A stretch of DNA of 64,000 bases, from positions 1 to 64,000 of the forward strand of contig QJZC01000008.1 in assembly GCA_003247575.1 (NCBI GenBank). The letters are read 5' to 3'. Position 1 is the stretch's first letter. Every line of letters starts with the position of its first letter. The translations under genes and the position numbers were made by a program. Origin of the DNA: Pseudomonadota bacterium. GTDB lineage: Bacteria; Myxococcota_A; UBA9160; SZUA-336. Shown here one piece after another: positions 6,223 through 14,972 of the stretch. Under the pieces are notes generated by a model. The model was not told the DNA's origin and ran no database searches. It was given only the letters and a program-made list of their open reading frames with translations.

Positions 6223-9174
6223 ATGAGTTCGAGGCGGTTCTCAGTACTTTTCTCGATTGCTCTGTTGGGCGGAGCGGCTTGCGACATGCAGCCGTTCGTA
6301 TCGACGCCCGACGTGAACCAAGGCTTCATCAACTTCGAGACGATTCCGACGCGGGCGGTCGCTACGTCCTCCGATGGAACACGCCTATTCGTGAACAACG
6401 TTCCCGATGGGCGACTCGAGATCTTTGATGTCTCTCCAGCGGGACTCAGTCCCGCCGGAAGCGTTCAGGTAGGGCTCGATCCGATCTCGCTAGCCGTTCG
6501 CAACGACAGCGAGGTCTGGGTAGTCAACCATCTGTCCGATAGTGTGAGCATCGTCGATGTAGGTTCTACTCCACCGCGTGTAACGCAGACGTTGCTCGTG
6601 GGGGATGAGCCGCGCGACATCGTGTTTGCGGGACCCGCTGGCGAGTTCGCGTTCATCACCGCGGCGCGACGGGGTCAGAATCACCCAACCAATACCGTCG
6701 AGCTGACACAGGTACGCGGCGAACCGCGCGCCGACGTGTGGGTATTCGAATCGGACAGTCCCGGATCGGATCTCGGAGGATCTCCGCTCACGATCCTGCC
6801 CCTGTTCTCCGACAAGCCTGGCTCTCTGGCGGCGACTCCGGACGGAGGGACGGTCTTCGTCTCGGTGTTCACGTCGGGGAACAAGACGACGGTGATCAGC
6901 GACAACGCCGTCTGCAGCGGCCCCGGTCCACTCGCGGGGAGCGCTCAGGCATCGGCGCAGAATGATGGGCCGTGCATGCTCGAGAACGGTTCCACGTCTC
7001 CTGGTGGTGTTCCGGGGCCGAACGTGAATCAGGCCGACGGGGCTCCGAATCCTCGCGTAGGGATCATTGCAACGAACAATCCAGTGACTGGCGCATGGCT
7101 CGATGCGGCGGGCCGGGACTTTCGCGCGGCCGTTCCGTTCACTATTCCGGACAATGACGTGTTCACGATCGATGCGACGGGTCCCGTGCCGGTGGTGTCG
7201 GGCTCGTTTCAAGGTGTGAGCACACTCAACTTCAACATCGTGGTGCATCCGACCAATGGGCGCGCCTACATGGCGACGATCGACGCGATCAATCAGAACC
7301 GCTTCATCTCGCTCCCCGGAATGGGGCTGGGGCCGAATCCGGGCGGGCCTGGACCCCTTCAGGCGGATCCGGTCACGGGAGAGACGCTTCGTGGACATCT
7401 GTATGAGTCCCGAGTCGCAATTCTGAATCCCGATGGCTCCTTCGTCACGCGGCACCTGAACAAGCACATCGACTATGAAGCGTTCCCCGTTCCTGCAGGA
7501 ACGAAGGCACGCAGCATTGCTCAGCCGCAGTCCCTCGTGTTCTCTCCGGATGGAGAGACTCTGCTCTTCGCCGGACTCGGCTCGAACAAGATCGTTCCAT
7601 TCGATCGCCAGGCGCTGGAGGACGATTCGTTCGTCCCCGATGCCTCGACGCATATCTCGCTGAGTGGGAACGGCGGGCCTGCAGATCTGGTGCTCGATCC
7701 GAACGATCCGAGCCGCCTGTTCGTGTACAAGCGCTTCGACAACTCGGTCGCGGTCGTCGACCTCGATGCTCAGGCGGAGATCGATGATGTGCCGCTGTTC
7801 AACCCCGAGCCGAGCATCGTCAGCACCGGGCGCAAGTTCTTCTACGATGCGAATTTGGGCTCGGACAACGGCGAAGCCAACTGCAGTGTCTGCCATCCGT
7901 CGGCAGACAAGGACGACCTGGCTTGGAATCTGGGCGCGCCATTCCTCGGCTTGGGTGCAAACCCGAACCAATTCGTAGCCGGAATCGCGATCGGACTCGG
8001 CGGAGACAATCAGCCGACGGTCCAGTTCAACCCGATCAAGGGGCCGATGACTGTGCTCACGTTGCGTGGGCTCAAGGACTCGGGCCCGATGTTCTGGCGC
8101 GGAGACATGACCACGCCAGGGGACGTGCTGAATACGCGTGCGAACTTCATGCTGTTCAACATCGTCTTCGACGCCTTGAATGGAAGGACGGGCGGGATCG
8201 CCGACAGCGACATGGCCGATCTGACCAGTTGGGCCCTTACGTTGGTCCCGCCGCCCAATCCACATCGTCCGCTGGACAACTCCTTGACTCCGGATCAGGA
8301 GGCGGGCCGTGGGATCTTCACCAACACAGGCGTCGGCGCAAGCGGAACCACCGACGTGATCTTCGTCTGCAACAGCTGTCACGCGTTCAATCGCGGACAG
8401 GGGCAGTTCGGGGCAGGCGGTCAGATGTCCACCGAGGGGGAGACTCAGTTCTTCAAGGTGACCCAGCTCCGCACGACCTACGACAAGGTCGGCATGTTCG
8501 GTCACACCTTCGGGGACAATGGCGATCCCCGGACCTTGGGCGGACCCCGGGTGAATGTGGGCGATCAGGTGCGAGCAACGGGCACCCTACACGACGGCTC
8601 AGCCGCCGGCGCAGAGGAGTTCTTGACTGCGGGGGTGTTCCAGCTGACTGCTCCGGAGCTCAAGCAGGTGGTAGATTTTACCTACGCCTTCGAGAGCAAC
8701 GTTGCACCGATCGTCGGTCAGCAGGTCACGATCGGTCCGAACAGCGATGCTGCAGCGCTCGATCGAGTCGCGCTGCTCGAGCAGCGAGCGGGGAGTCCGT
8801 TCGTGATGACGGGGCCGCTGCAGACGACCGAGTGCGATCTGATCGCCAAGGGCGTCGTCGCAGGGGACCAGATCGGGTACCTCTTCCAGCCCGGGTCAGG
8901 GAATTATTTGGATGATACGGGGAACTCGATCTCGGCAGCGGGCTTGCGGGCTCAGGCCCAGGTCTCGGGTCAGGAGGTAACCTTCACCTGCATCTACCCA
9001 GGCGGTGGAACTCGTGTGGGTATCGACCGCGACCAGGACGGAATCCTCGACGGTGGCGTGCCGAATCCTGGCGGGGGTCCAGGTCCAGGTCCGGGCCCCG
9101 GCCCGGGACCCGCGCCGACCGGGAATCCGCTGATCGACTTCCTGAACGACCTCTTCGCAGGGCTCTTCGGCTAG
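6223..9174 (+). CDS. Beta-propeller/di-haem cytochrome c lipoprotein, copy A
   Basis: A 983-residue predicted lipoprotein. The ATG at 6223 follows AGGAGG, and MSSRRFSVLFSIALLGGAAC ends in a lipobox. Residues about 40-500 form YVTN/YncE-like propeller blades (for example TRAVATSSDGTRLFVNN, PISLAVRNDSEVWVVN). Two c-type haem sites follow: CSVCH (C554-H558) and CNSCH (C716-H720), the second in a cytochrome c peroxidase/DHOR-like region. Near the end are a DRDQDGILDGG calcium-type motif, a Gly-Pro repeat linker and a final GNPLIDFLNDLFAGLFG. It is probably periplasmic or surface-attached and redox-active; the substrate is unknown. A close paralogue lies at 60071-63016 in the opposite orientation. 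Confidence 0.88.
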   Translation: MSSRRFSVLFSIALLGGAACDMQPFVSTPDVNQGFINFETIPTRAVATSSDGTRLFVNNVPDGRLEIFDVSPAGLSPAGSVQVGLDPISLAVRNDSEVWVVNHLSDSVSIVDVGSTPPRVTQTLLVGDEPRDIVFAGPAGEFAFITAARRGQNHPTNTVELTQVRGEPRADVWVFESDSPGSDLGGSPLTILPLFSDKPGSLAATPDGGTVFVSVFTSGNKTTVISDNAVCSGPGPLAGSAQASAQNDGPCMLENGSTSPGGVPGPNVNQADGAPNPRVGIIATNNPVTGAWLDAAGRDFRAAVPFTIPDNDVFTIDATGPVPVVSGSFQGVSTLNFNIVVHPTNGRAYMATIDAINQNRFISLPGMGLGPNPGGPGPLQADPVTGETLRGHLYESRVAILNPDGSFVTRHLNKHIDYEAFPVPAGTKARSIAQPQSLVFSPDGETLLFAGLGSNKIVPFDRQALEDDSFVPDASTHISLSGNGGPADLVLDPNDPSRLFVYKRFDNSVAVVDLDAQAEIDDVPLFNPEPSIVSTGRKFFYDANLGSDNGEANCSVCHPSADKDDLAWNLGAPFLGLGANPNQFVAGIAIGLGGDNQPTVQFNPIKGPMTVLTLRGLKDSGPMFWRGDMTTPGDVLNTRANFMLFNIVFDALNGRTGGIADSDMADLTSWALTLVPPPNPHRPLDNSLTPDQEAGRGIFTNTGVGASGTTDVIFVCNSCHAFNRGQGQFGAGGQMSTEGETQFFKVTQLRTTYDKVGMFGHTFGDNGDPRTLGGPRVNVGDQVRATGTLHDGSAAGAEEFLTAGVFQLTAPELKQVVDFTYAFESNVAPIVGQQVTIGPNSDAAALDRVALLEQRAGSPFVMTGPLQTTECDLIAKGVVAGDQIGYLFQPGSGNYLDDTGNSISAAGLRAQAQVSGQEVTFTCIYPGGGTRVGIDRDQDGILDGGVPNPGGGPGPGPGPGPGPAPTGNPLIDFLNDLFAGLFG

Positions 9175-9186
9175 TCAGGGCCCGTA

Positions 9187-9217
9187 GTCGGGCCCCGGTC
9201 TGGGGCTGGGGCCCGAC
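9187..9217 (+). terminator. Hairpin after copy A
   Basis: GTCGGGCCCC (9187-9196) pairs with GGGGCCCGAC (9208-9217), a perfect 10-bp stem with an 11-nt loop, 13 bp after the stop codon. TTTTCCTCT follows only after about 11 further bases, so it may act as a 3'-end stabiliser or as the first of two tandem terminators. Confidence 0.5.
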
Positions 9218-9261
9218 CTTGCACCCGGTTTTCCTCTCCTGGGAGCCGCCGGGTGCGTAGA

Positions 9262-9317
9262 GCGGCGGGCTCCGTGGGCACTGTCCTGCGGAGAACCCGC
9301 CGCATTCGCTTTCCTCT
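9262..9317 (+). terminator. Terminator with same design as the one after copy B
   Basis: GCGGCGGG and CTCCG (9262-9274) pair with CGGAG and CCCGCCGC (9289-9303), with a 2-nt bulge, followed by ATTCGCTTTCCTCT. The arm GAGCGGCGGGCTCCG, without its first two bases here, is also found on the minus strand after copy B (59946-59993), so the duplication appears to include the terminator. Confidence 0.6.
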
Positions 9318-9393
9318 GGCGGCGCCCCACGGAGGAACCACTCGCAGACCCGAGCACCGAGGAAGCGCAGGATTCTGAGAGGATTTGTTCAGG

Positions 9394-10290
9394 CTAGTCG
9401 GCGATCAGGAACTCGGTTCGCGGGCGGTGGAAGGTATCCGGATCGAACAGCGTGTCGGGAGCCTCCGCTGGGAGTAGCTGGTGACGAATGGATACGGTGA
9501 TCTGCTGATTGCTGGAGGGCGCATCATAGACGATCCGAGTCGGGAGTAGATGAGCGCCCAGGGGCTGGATGTCCCTGCGATCGACGCGCGCGATCAGCGA
9601 GGGGTCGCGATCGTTCTGCCGGGCGAAGTGGCGGAACTCGAGGATCGCAAAGTCGCGCTCTGCGATCGCGAGCTCGGTGCGATCGAAACCGCGATCTGCT
9701 CTGGACCGCACCACGATTCGGTGAACGCGTTCGCCCTCGAACTCTGCCGGGCGGCGGCTCAGGATCTGAAAGCGGGGTTTGAATCCCGGGCGGAGGGAAG
9801 TCATGGAGCCGGTCACTCGGTTCCCGTCCGGCTGATCGAACCATGTGCCCGTGAATGGATCCGCAAGCCGGAACGTCGTCGGAAATGGATCGGATCCCGC
9901 AGTGCGCACGAAGGCGAACGTACGTGTCTGGCCGTCCTGAGCTTCGACCTGGAGCGTCCGGCTTCCGGCAATGGCACGGGGCTCCAGGTTTTCGATCAAG
10001 GTCCGCTCCTCGCCATCGATCGAGCGCTGGAACACGAGGAATCGCGAGATGCTCGGCTCCGCCGCACCTCCGGTACGGGTCGTCTCGATCTGCATGATGT
10101 GTTCGGCGGGGAGCAGCTTCGCGTAAGCTGTCTGGACGATCTCGGCTGCGGACATGGCGTCGATCGGAGAGCGTGCGGATGTCGTCGAGCGAAAGAGCTC
10201 CGCGACCTCCTGCGCCTGCACGCTAGCTCCTTCACCCACTACACCCAGCAGACATGCCAGTCCGAGAATCCCTGGGGCGAGATAGCGCAA
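9394..10290 (-). CDS. Exported LolA-like (outer membrane lipoprotein-sorting protein family)
   Basis: A 298-residue protein beginning with a TTG preceded by GGAGG, with a signal peptide ending near ASVQAQ. The remainder follows the COG2834-type lipoprotein-sorting fold: SAAEIVQTAYAKLLPAEHIMQIETTRT, then an ERTLI..EPRAIAGSRTLQ region, LADPFTGTWF, YDAPSSNQQITVSIRHQLLPAE and FDPDTFHRPRTEFL at the C-terminus. In many Gram-negatives such proteins sit next to RND/MMPL transporters and are thought to carry hydrophobic ligands through the periplasm. No such partner is adjacent here, although an MMPL protein is encoded 20 kb away. It is transcribed divergently from the formate-THF ligase gene. Confidence 0.75.
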   Translation of the reverse strand: MRYLAPGILGLACLLGVVGEGASVQAQEVAELFRSTTSARSPIDAMSAAEIVQTAYAKLLPAEHIMQIETTRTGGAAEPSISRFLVFQRSIDGEERTLIENLEPRAIAGSRTLQVEAQDGQTRTFAFVRTAGSDPFPTTFRLADPFTGTWFDQPDGNRVTGSMTSLRPGFKPRFQILSRRPAEFEGERVHRIVVRSRADRGFDRTELAIAERDFAILEFRHFARQNDRDPSLIARVDRRDIQPLGAHLLPTRIVYDAPSSNQQITVSIRHQLLPAEAPDTLFDPDTFHRPRTEFLIAD

Positions 10291-10398
10291 TTGAACCTCC
10301 GATGGCCATTATCGCCAATCAAGGGGTGAAAGTGGTGACCGGGAGCACTTCTGTGAGTGAGTAGTGAGCGCGGGTTGCTCGGGCAATGGGGGGACTAC

Positions 10399-10439
10399 CC
10401 GGGCGGAGCCCGCCAATGCGATCATGGCGGCCCGGTTTT
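10399..10439 (+). promoter_or_regulatory. Terminator-like hairpin in the formate-THF ligase leader
   Basis: CCGGGC (10399-10404) can pair with GCCCGG (10430-10435), with an inner GGCGG/CCGCC alternative, and TTTT follows at 10436-10439. It ends 23 bp before the GTG start, where a terminator would act on the downstream gene, so attenuation is possible. It does not match the ZTP (pfl) or THF riboswitch consensus that I can recall. Confidence 0.35.
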
Positions 10440-10461
10440 GCTGACGTAGGGGGAGCATCGC

Positions 10462-12132
10462 GTGCCGAGTGACGCCGAGATCGCACAGGCTGCCAGGCTC
10501 GAGCCGATCGCGCGTGTGGCGGCTCGACTGGGGCTGGATGAGTCACAGCTCGAGCTCTACGGACCGCACATTGCCAAGGTGGATGGAGCCGTGCTCGAGC
10601 GGCCGAGATCGCGGCGCGAGGCGCCGCGGCTCGTGCTCGTGTCGGCGATTACCCCGACCTCGGCAGGTGAGGGGAAAACGACCACCAGCATCGGGCTGGC
10701 GGATGCACTCTCGAGTTTGGGTAGCTCTGTCTGTCTCGCACTCCGGGAGCCTTCGCTCGGTCCGGCTTTTGGGCTGAAAGGGGGTGCGACGGGAGGTGGA
10801 TACAGCCAGCTCGTTCCCATGGAGCGAATCAATCTCCACTTCACGGGAGACTTCCACGCGGTCGGGGCGGCGAACAACCTACTCGCTGCGCTGATCGACA
10901 ACCACCTCCAGCACGGAAACCAGCTCGGGCTCGACCCCAAGGCGATCACCTGGCGACGTGTGCTCGACATGAACGATCGCAGCTTGCGTCGCATCGTGGT
11001 GGGCCTGGGTGCGCCGGCCGACGGAGTCACTCGCGAGACCGGGTTCGACATCACCGCAGCATCCGAGGTGATGGCCATGCTGTGTCTCGCAGACGATTCC
11101 GAGGATCTGCGCGCGAGGCTCGTGCGGACGCTCGTCGGGTTCACGCGCTCCGGTGATCCCGTGACCGCTGGGCAGCTGGGTGCCGCGGGTGCGATGCTCG
11201 CCCTCCTGCGCGACGCGCTCAAGCCCAATCTCGTACAAACGCTCGAGGGCACCCCTGCGCTCGTGCACGGGGGTCCCTTCGCGAACATCGCGCACGGCTG
11301 CAACAGCGTGCTGGCTACGCGTCTGGCTCTGCACTGTGCGGACTGGGTGGTGACCGAAGCGGGGTTCGGATTCGACCTGGGTGCGGAGAAGTTCTTCGAC
11401 ATCAAGTGTGCCTCGGCAGGGCTGGATACTGCGGCCGTCGTGCTGGTGGCCACCTGTCGTGCGCTCAAGCTGCACGGCGGCGTCGCTCGGCGCGATCTCT
11501 TGCGACCGGATGCGGGCGCGGTCGAACGTGGGCTCGTCAACCTGGAGAAGCATGTCCAGAACATCCGCGCTTTCGGCGAGACTCCAGTCGTCGCATTGAA
11601 CCGCTTCGCGAGCGACACGGATCTGGAGCGCCAGGTGGTCGCTCGCCGCTGCGACGACCTCGGAGTTCCGTTCGCGGAGTCGGAGCACTACGCGCAGGGT
11701 GGACGCGGTGCGCGCGCGCTCGCAGACGTCGTCCAGCGTCACGCGGAGAAGAGCCGGGTTCCGTACACTCCGCTCTACGCGTGGAGCGATCCGGTCGAGT
11801 CGAAGATCGCTGCGATCGCGACGCGGATGTACGGGGCAGGATCGGTCGTGTACACGCGTCAGGCGAAGCGCGACCTTGCTCGGGTCAGCCGGCTCGGATA
11901 CGACGGACTGCCGATCTGTGTCGCCAAGATCCCTGGTTCTCTCTCCGACGACCCGAATCTCAGGGGAGCGCCACGGGGCTTCGAGCTCACTGTACGCGGC
12001 ATCGAGATCAATGCCGGGGCTGGCTTCTTGGTGGTTCTCTCGGGTGAGATCATGCGCATGCCGGGACTCCCCAAGCAGCCGCTCGCGCAGCGTATCGACG
12101 TCGCCGAGGGTCGCATCGTCGGCCTGGAGTGA
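10462..12132 (+). CDS. fhs: Formate-tetrahydrofolate ligase
   Basis: A 556-residue enzyme making 10-formyl-THF from formate, THF and ATP in cytoplasmic one-carbon metabolism. The length is normal. The ATP-binding segment is TPTSAGEGKTTTSIGLADAL (from about residue 65), followed by LREPSLGPAFGLKGGATGGG, INLHFTGDFHAVGAANNLLAA and VLDMNDR, all diagnostic for Fhs. FANIAHGCNSVLATRLAL and EAGFGFDLGAEKFFDIKCA follow. The start is GTG at 10462 with GGGGGAG upstream. The gene is alone on its strand after a divergent region; no folD or glyA is nearby. A terminator-like hairpin precedes it. Confidence 0.97.
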   Translation: MPSDAEIAQAARLEPIARVAARLGLDESQLELYGPHIAKVDGAVLERPRSRREAPRLVLVSAITPTSAGEGKTTTSIGLADALSSLGSSVCLALREPSLGPAFGLKGGATGGGYSQLVPMERINLHFTGDFHAVGAANNLLAALIDNHLQHGNQLGLDPKAITWRRVLDMNDRSLRRIVVGLGAPADGVTRETGFDITAASEVMAMLCLADDSEDLRARLVRTLVGFTRSGDPVTAGQLGAAGAMLALLRDALKPNLVQTLEGTPALVHGGPFANIAHGCNSVLATRLALHCADWVVTEAGFGFDLGAEKFFDIKCASAGLDTAAVVLVATCRALKLHGGVARRDLLRPDAGAVERGLVNLEKHVQNIRAFGETPVVALNRFASDTDLERQVVARRCDDLGVPFAESEHYAQGGRGARALADVVQRHAEKSRVPYTPLYAWSDPVESKIAAIATRMYGAGSVVYTRQAKRDLARVSRLGYDGLPICVAKIPGSLSDDPNLRGAPRGFELTVRGIEINAGAGFLVVLSGEIMRMPGLPKQPLAQRIDVAEGRIVGLE

Positions 12133-12390
12133 GCACCGCACCAGCGATTCCCTGCGCGCCTCGGCAGGCCCGGGCGGGAAGGGAGTCGAACCGACTCCTA
12201 GGCACGAAGCATGCACCGCGTATTCCTGCGTGGTCGACGTACAGCTCGGCCAGGCCCTAGCGAGAATAGAGAGGACAACGGCCGCGTCGAATCGTCATGC
12301 GCACGGGTGTCGAGATCGAGATTGCCATCAAGCCCGCGTGGTCGTGACACCCACTCGCAACCGGGCAACCCGGCGGAAGGAACCTCGAGA

Positions 12391-13194
12391 ATGGAACAGC
12401 TCGTTCGAGCGATGCAGACGACGCGGGCTTGGCGCGCGTGCGCGGGATGGATCGCGGTCAGTGTCGCGCCCTCGGCCTTGCAGCGCTCGGCCGCTAGGCT
12501 GGGCAGAAGGCCAGCTCGCTCGCCGGGACGCGCGATTGCCGGCGTGGTGTCGGCCGTCTATCTAGCGGCCTCGATCTCTGGGTGTACGAGCACGAACCCG
12601 TTCACCGGAGAGAGCGAAACGAGCAAGACGACGAAGGGAGCCGTCCTGGGTGGGCTCGCAGGGGCCGCTGCTGGCGCCCTCACCGGCAAGGACAGTCGAG
12701 ATCGACGCAAGCGCGCTTTGATCGGAGCAGGAATCGGTGCGCTTGCGGGCGGAGCCGTCGGTCGCTACATGGACCTCCAGGAAGCCGCCTTGCGAGAGCG
12801 ACTGGCCCGGACAGGTGTTGGAGTTGCGCGCTCGGGCGACGAGATACAGCTCTTGATGCCCGGCAACGTCACCTTCGAGACCGATCGCGACGCGATCCGA
12901 GCCGAGTTCTTTCAGGTTCTGAGCGATGTCGCGCTCGTTCTGAACGAGTATGAGAAGACGCTGATCGAGATCACCGGATTCACCGACAGCACCGGTGAAG
13001 ATGCCTATAACCAACGGCTCTCGGAGCGGCGGGCGGAATCGGTGCGGAGCTACCTGTCGGCGCAGGGGGTGCGCCCGGTGCGGCTCGTGGCCCGCGGTCT
13101 GGGAGAGCGAATGCCGATCGCATCCAATGACACGCCGGAGGGGAGAAGACAGAACCGGCGGGTCGAGATCCAGCTGATTCCGCTCACCGAGTGA
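12391..13194 (+). CDS. OmpA-family lipoprotein with glycine-zipper region
   Basis: A 267-residue protein with an OmpA-like peptidoglycan-binding domain at about residues 160-265: TFETDRDAIRAEFFQVL, IEITGFTDSTGEDAYNQRLSERRAESVRSYL and NDTPEGRRQNRRVEI, with the conserved Asp and Arg that contact diaminopimelate. Before it are Gly/Ala-rich glycine-zipper segments (GAVLGGLAGAAAGALTG, GAGIGALAGGAVGRYMD), as in YiaD-type lipoproteins. A lipobox-like LAASISGC puts the acylated Cys at residue 65, so the leader is unusually long and basic. The ATG with GGAAGG upstream is the best start seen, but the true start could lie further in. It probably anchors the outer membrane to peptidoglycan. Confidence 0.85.
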   Translation: MEQLVRAMQTTRAWRACAGWIAVSVAPSALQRSAARLGRRPARSPGRAIAGVVSAVYLAASISGCTSTNPFTGESETSKTTKGAVLGGLAGAAAGALTGKDSRDRRKRALIGAGIGALAGGAVGRYMDLQEAALRERLARTGVGVARSGDEIQLLMPGNVTFETDRDAIRAEFFQVLSDVALVLNEYEKTLIEITGFTDSTGEDAYNQRLSERRAESVRSYLSAQGVRPVRLVARGLGERMPIASNDTPEGRRQNRRVEIQLIPLTE

Positions 13195-13227
13195 GCGCTA
13201 CCGACCTAGAGCAAAGGAGCTTCCATC

Positions 13228-13674
13228 ATGTTCGAACCACTGACGACCTGTGATGTTGCTGGCCCGCTTCGACGAGGCGCCCAGGCTCTGCGCGAACTCG
13301 CGCGTTCGATTCCTCGGGTGGCCGCGGCTGTTGCGCTGGTGGCCGTGGCGGCCCCCGGAGTGCGGGCCGAGGAAGAGGAGTCCTTTCAGCGTGCCGTGAT
13401 CAACTTCGTCGATCTGGGCGGAATCGACGACTGGCGCGCGGACGGATCGGACGCGATCTTGATCAAGGGGCGCAACAAGTCCTGGTTCCGCGCCACCTTC
13501 TTCGGAGCTTGCATCGGTCTCCAGTTTGCCGAGACGATCGGTTTCATTACCGATTCGAGCGGTGCGCTCGACAAGTTCAGCTCGATCCTGGTGGATGGTG
13601 AGCGCTGCTGGTTCCGCACGTTCGTGAAGATCCCGGATCCCGAACTCGAGAAGAAGCGCGAGAGCGAGAGCTGA
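13228..13674 (+). CDS. Exported protein, DUF6491-like
   Basis: A 148-residue protein starting 33 bp after the OmpA-family gene with AAAGGAG upstream, so probably in the same operon. It has a long leader with a hydrophobic core (VAAAVALVAVAAPGVRA). The mature part contains INFVDLGGIDDWRADGSDAILIKGRNKSWF, ATFFGACIGLQFAETIGFI and DGERCWFRTFVKI. This resembles DUF6491 proteins, small periplasmic or lipoprotein-like proteins in which a short beta region with two spaced Cys recurs. The Cys in GACIG and in ERCWF may form a disulphide. Function is unknown. Confidence 0.7.
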   Translation: MFEPLTTCDVAGPLRRGAQALRELARSIPRVAAAVALVAVAAPGVRAEEEESFQRAVINFVDLGGIDDWRADGSDAILIKGRNKSWFRATFFGACIGLQFAETIGFITDSSGALDKFSSILVDGERCWFRTFVKIPDPELEKKRESES

Positions 13675-13761
13675 GCCCCGGCCAGCGTCGCAGGACTCGA
13701 GCTCGGGGGGGAGACTGCGGATCGCACGGGGCACGCGCGGGCCAGTGCGTGCGTCCACCCC

Positions 13762-14619
13762 TCAGTCCAGATCGCTGGCTTGATGGCGTTCGGGAACACG
13801 CGTCTCCTCGTTCCCGAAGGTGCGATTCACGCGCTGTCCCCGCTTCACCGCTGGTCTCTCCTTGATCTCGCTCGCCCAACGGCGTACGTGGCTGTAGGAC
13901 TCGACGTCGAGGAACTCAGCGGCTTCGTAGAGTCTTCCCAGGGCCATCGCGCCGTACCACGGGTATGTGGCGATATCGGCGATCGTATACTCGTCGCCGG
14001 CCAGATAGCGGTGTTCGGAGAGACGCCGATCCAGCACGTCCAGCTGGCGTTTGACCTCCATGGCGAAGCGGTTGATCGGGTATTCCCACTTCTCGGGGGC
14101 ATAGGCGTAGAAATGACCGAAGCCACCGCCGAGAAACGGTGCGCTCCCCATCTGCCAGAAGAGCCAGGACAATGTCTCGGCGCGCTCGATCGGTGTGTTG
14201 GGCAGGAAGTGGCCGAACTTCTCGGCCAGGTGCATCAAGATCGCGCCCGACTCGAAGACGCGTAGGGGTGGAGAGGTGCTCCGATCGAGCAGGGCCGGGA
14301 TCTTCGAGTTGGGGTTGATGGCGACGAAGCCGCTGCTGAACTGGTCACCCTCCTGGATGTTGATCAGCCAGGCGTCGTACTCCGCTTCCTTCTCGCCGAG
14401 GGCGAGGAGTTCCTCGAGCATGACGGTCACCTTCACCCCGTTGGGTGTGGCGAGCGAGTAGAGCTGCAACGGATGCTTCCCGATGGGGAGTTCCTTCTCG
14501 TGCGTCGCACCTGCGATCGGCCGATTGATGTGCGCAAAGCGCCCACCGCTCTCGCTCTCCCACCTCCAGACCTTGGGGGGAACATAAGCTCCTGGCGCGT
14601 TGGACTGTGAATCGGTCAT
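13762..14619 (-). CDS. yghU: YghU-type glutathione S-transferase
   Basis: A 285-residue protein very close to E. coli YghU along its whole length: AHINRPIAGATHEKELP, GKHPLQLYSLATPNGVKVTV, MLEELLALGEKEAEYDAWLI, DQFSSGFVAINPNSKIPALL, FLGGGFGHFYAYAPEKWEYP and GDEYTIADIATYPWYG. YghU is a Nu-class transferase that binds glutathione disulphide and has disulphide-bond reductase and organic hydroperoxide activity. The ATG at 14619 has AGGAGG just upstream; the frame stays open to 14940, but the extension has no homology to the family. It is convergent with the DUF6491-like gene and divergent from the TonB receptor gene. Confidence 0.95.
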   Translation of the reverse strand: MTDSQSNAPGAYVPPKVWRWESESGGRFAHINRPIAGATHEKELPIGKHPLQLYSLATPNGVKVTVMLEELLALGEKEAEYDAWLINIQEGDQFSSGFVAINPNSKIPALLDRSTSPPLRVFESGAILMHLAEKFGHFLPNTPIERAETLSWLFWQMGSAPFLGGGFGHFYAYAPEKWEYPINRFAMEVKRQLDVLDRRLSEHRYLAGDEYTIADIATYPWYGAMALGRLYEAAEFLDVESYSHVRRWASEIKERPAVKRGQRVNRTFGNEETRVPERHQASDLD

Positions 14620-14972
14620 GCTTGCCTCCTGTCGCGGGACGTGGTGCCTGGAAGGTCGGGACGTGGGGCCGAGCGGGCGTCCTGCCACGTGGGCGCCCTG
14701 CCATGCGAGCGCCCTGACTGGACTCCGCATCATGTGGACTCCGCATTGTGGCAGAACTGCGAGCGCGCGTCCTCGCTCCAGGCCGTGCGCGCGGGCGCTC
14801 GCGCGCTGGAGGTACAGAAGGATGCTCGGTCGCAGCTGAATTCTAAAGGAATGATGAAATCCGACGTGTGCGCCGACGCGATCTGTCCAGGGACTCTGAT
14901 GGCCCGAAGTTGGAAGCTCAAACTCGCTTCTGGATTTCACTAAGATGTACGTCGAGGTGAGGAGGGAATCCG
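14620..14972. other. Divergent promoter region between yghU and the TonB receptor gene
   Basis: This 353-bp region contains a locally A/T-rich patch near 14838-14865 and GAGGAGGG just ahead of the receptor start. I found no operator-like palindrome or terminator, and the overlapping open frames look like non-coding sequence. Confidence 0.4.

Noticed and set aside
10399-10461. ZTP (pfl) or THF riboswitch before fhs
   Set aside because: The conserved CCGCCTGGGCA-type segment and pseudoknot of pfl RNAs are not found, and the THF class consensus does not fit.
12165-12250. Possible tRNA on the minus strand (GGTTCGA-like piece)
   Set aside because: The GGTTCGACTC piece is part of a palindrome (7-bp stem, 3-nt loop at 12182-12198); no acceptor stem, anticodon arm or proper T-stem can be built around it.
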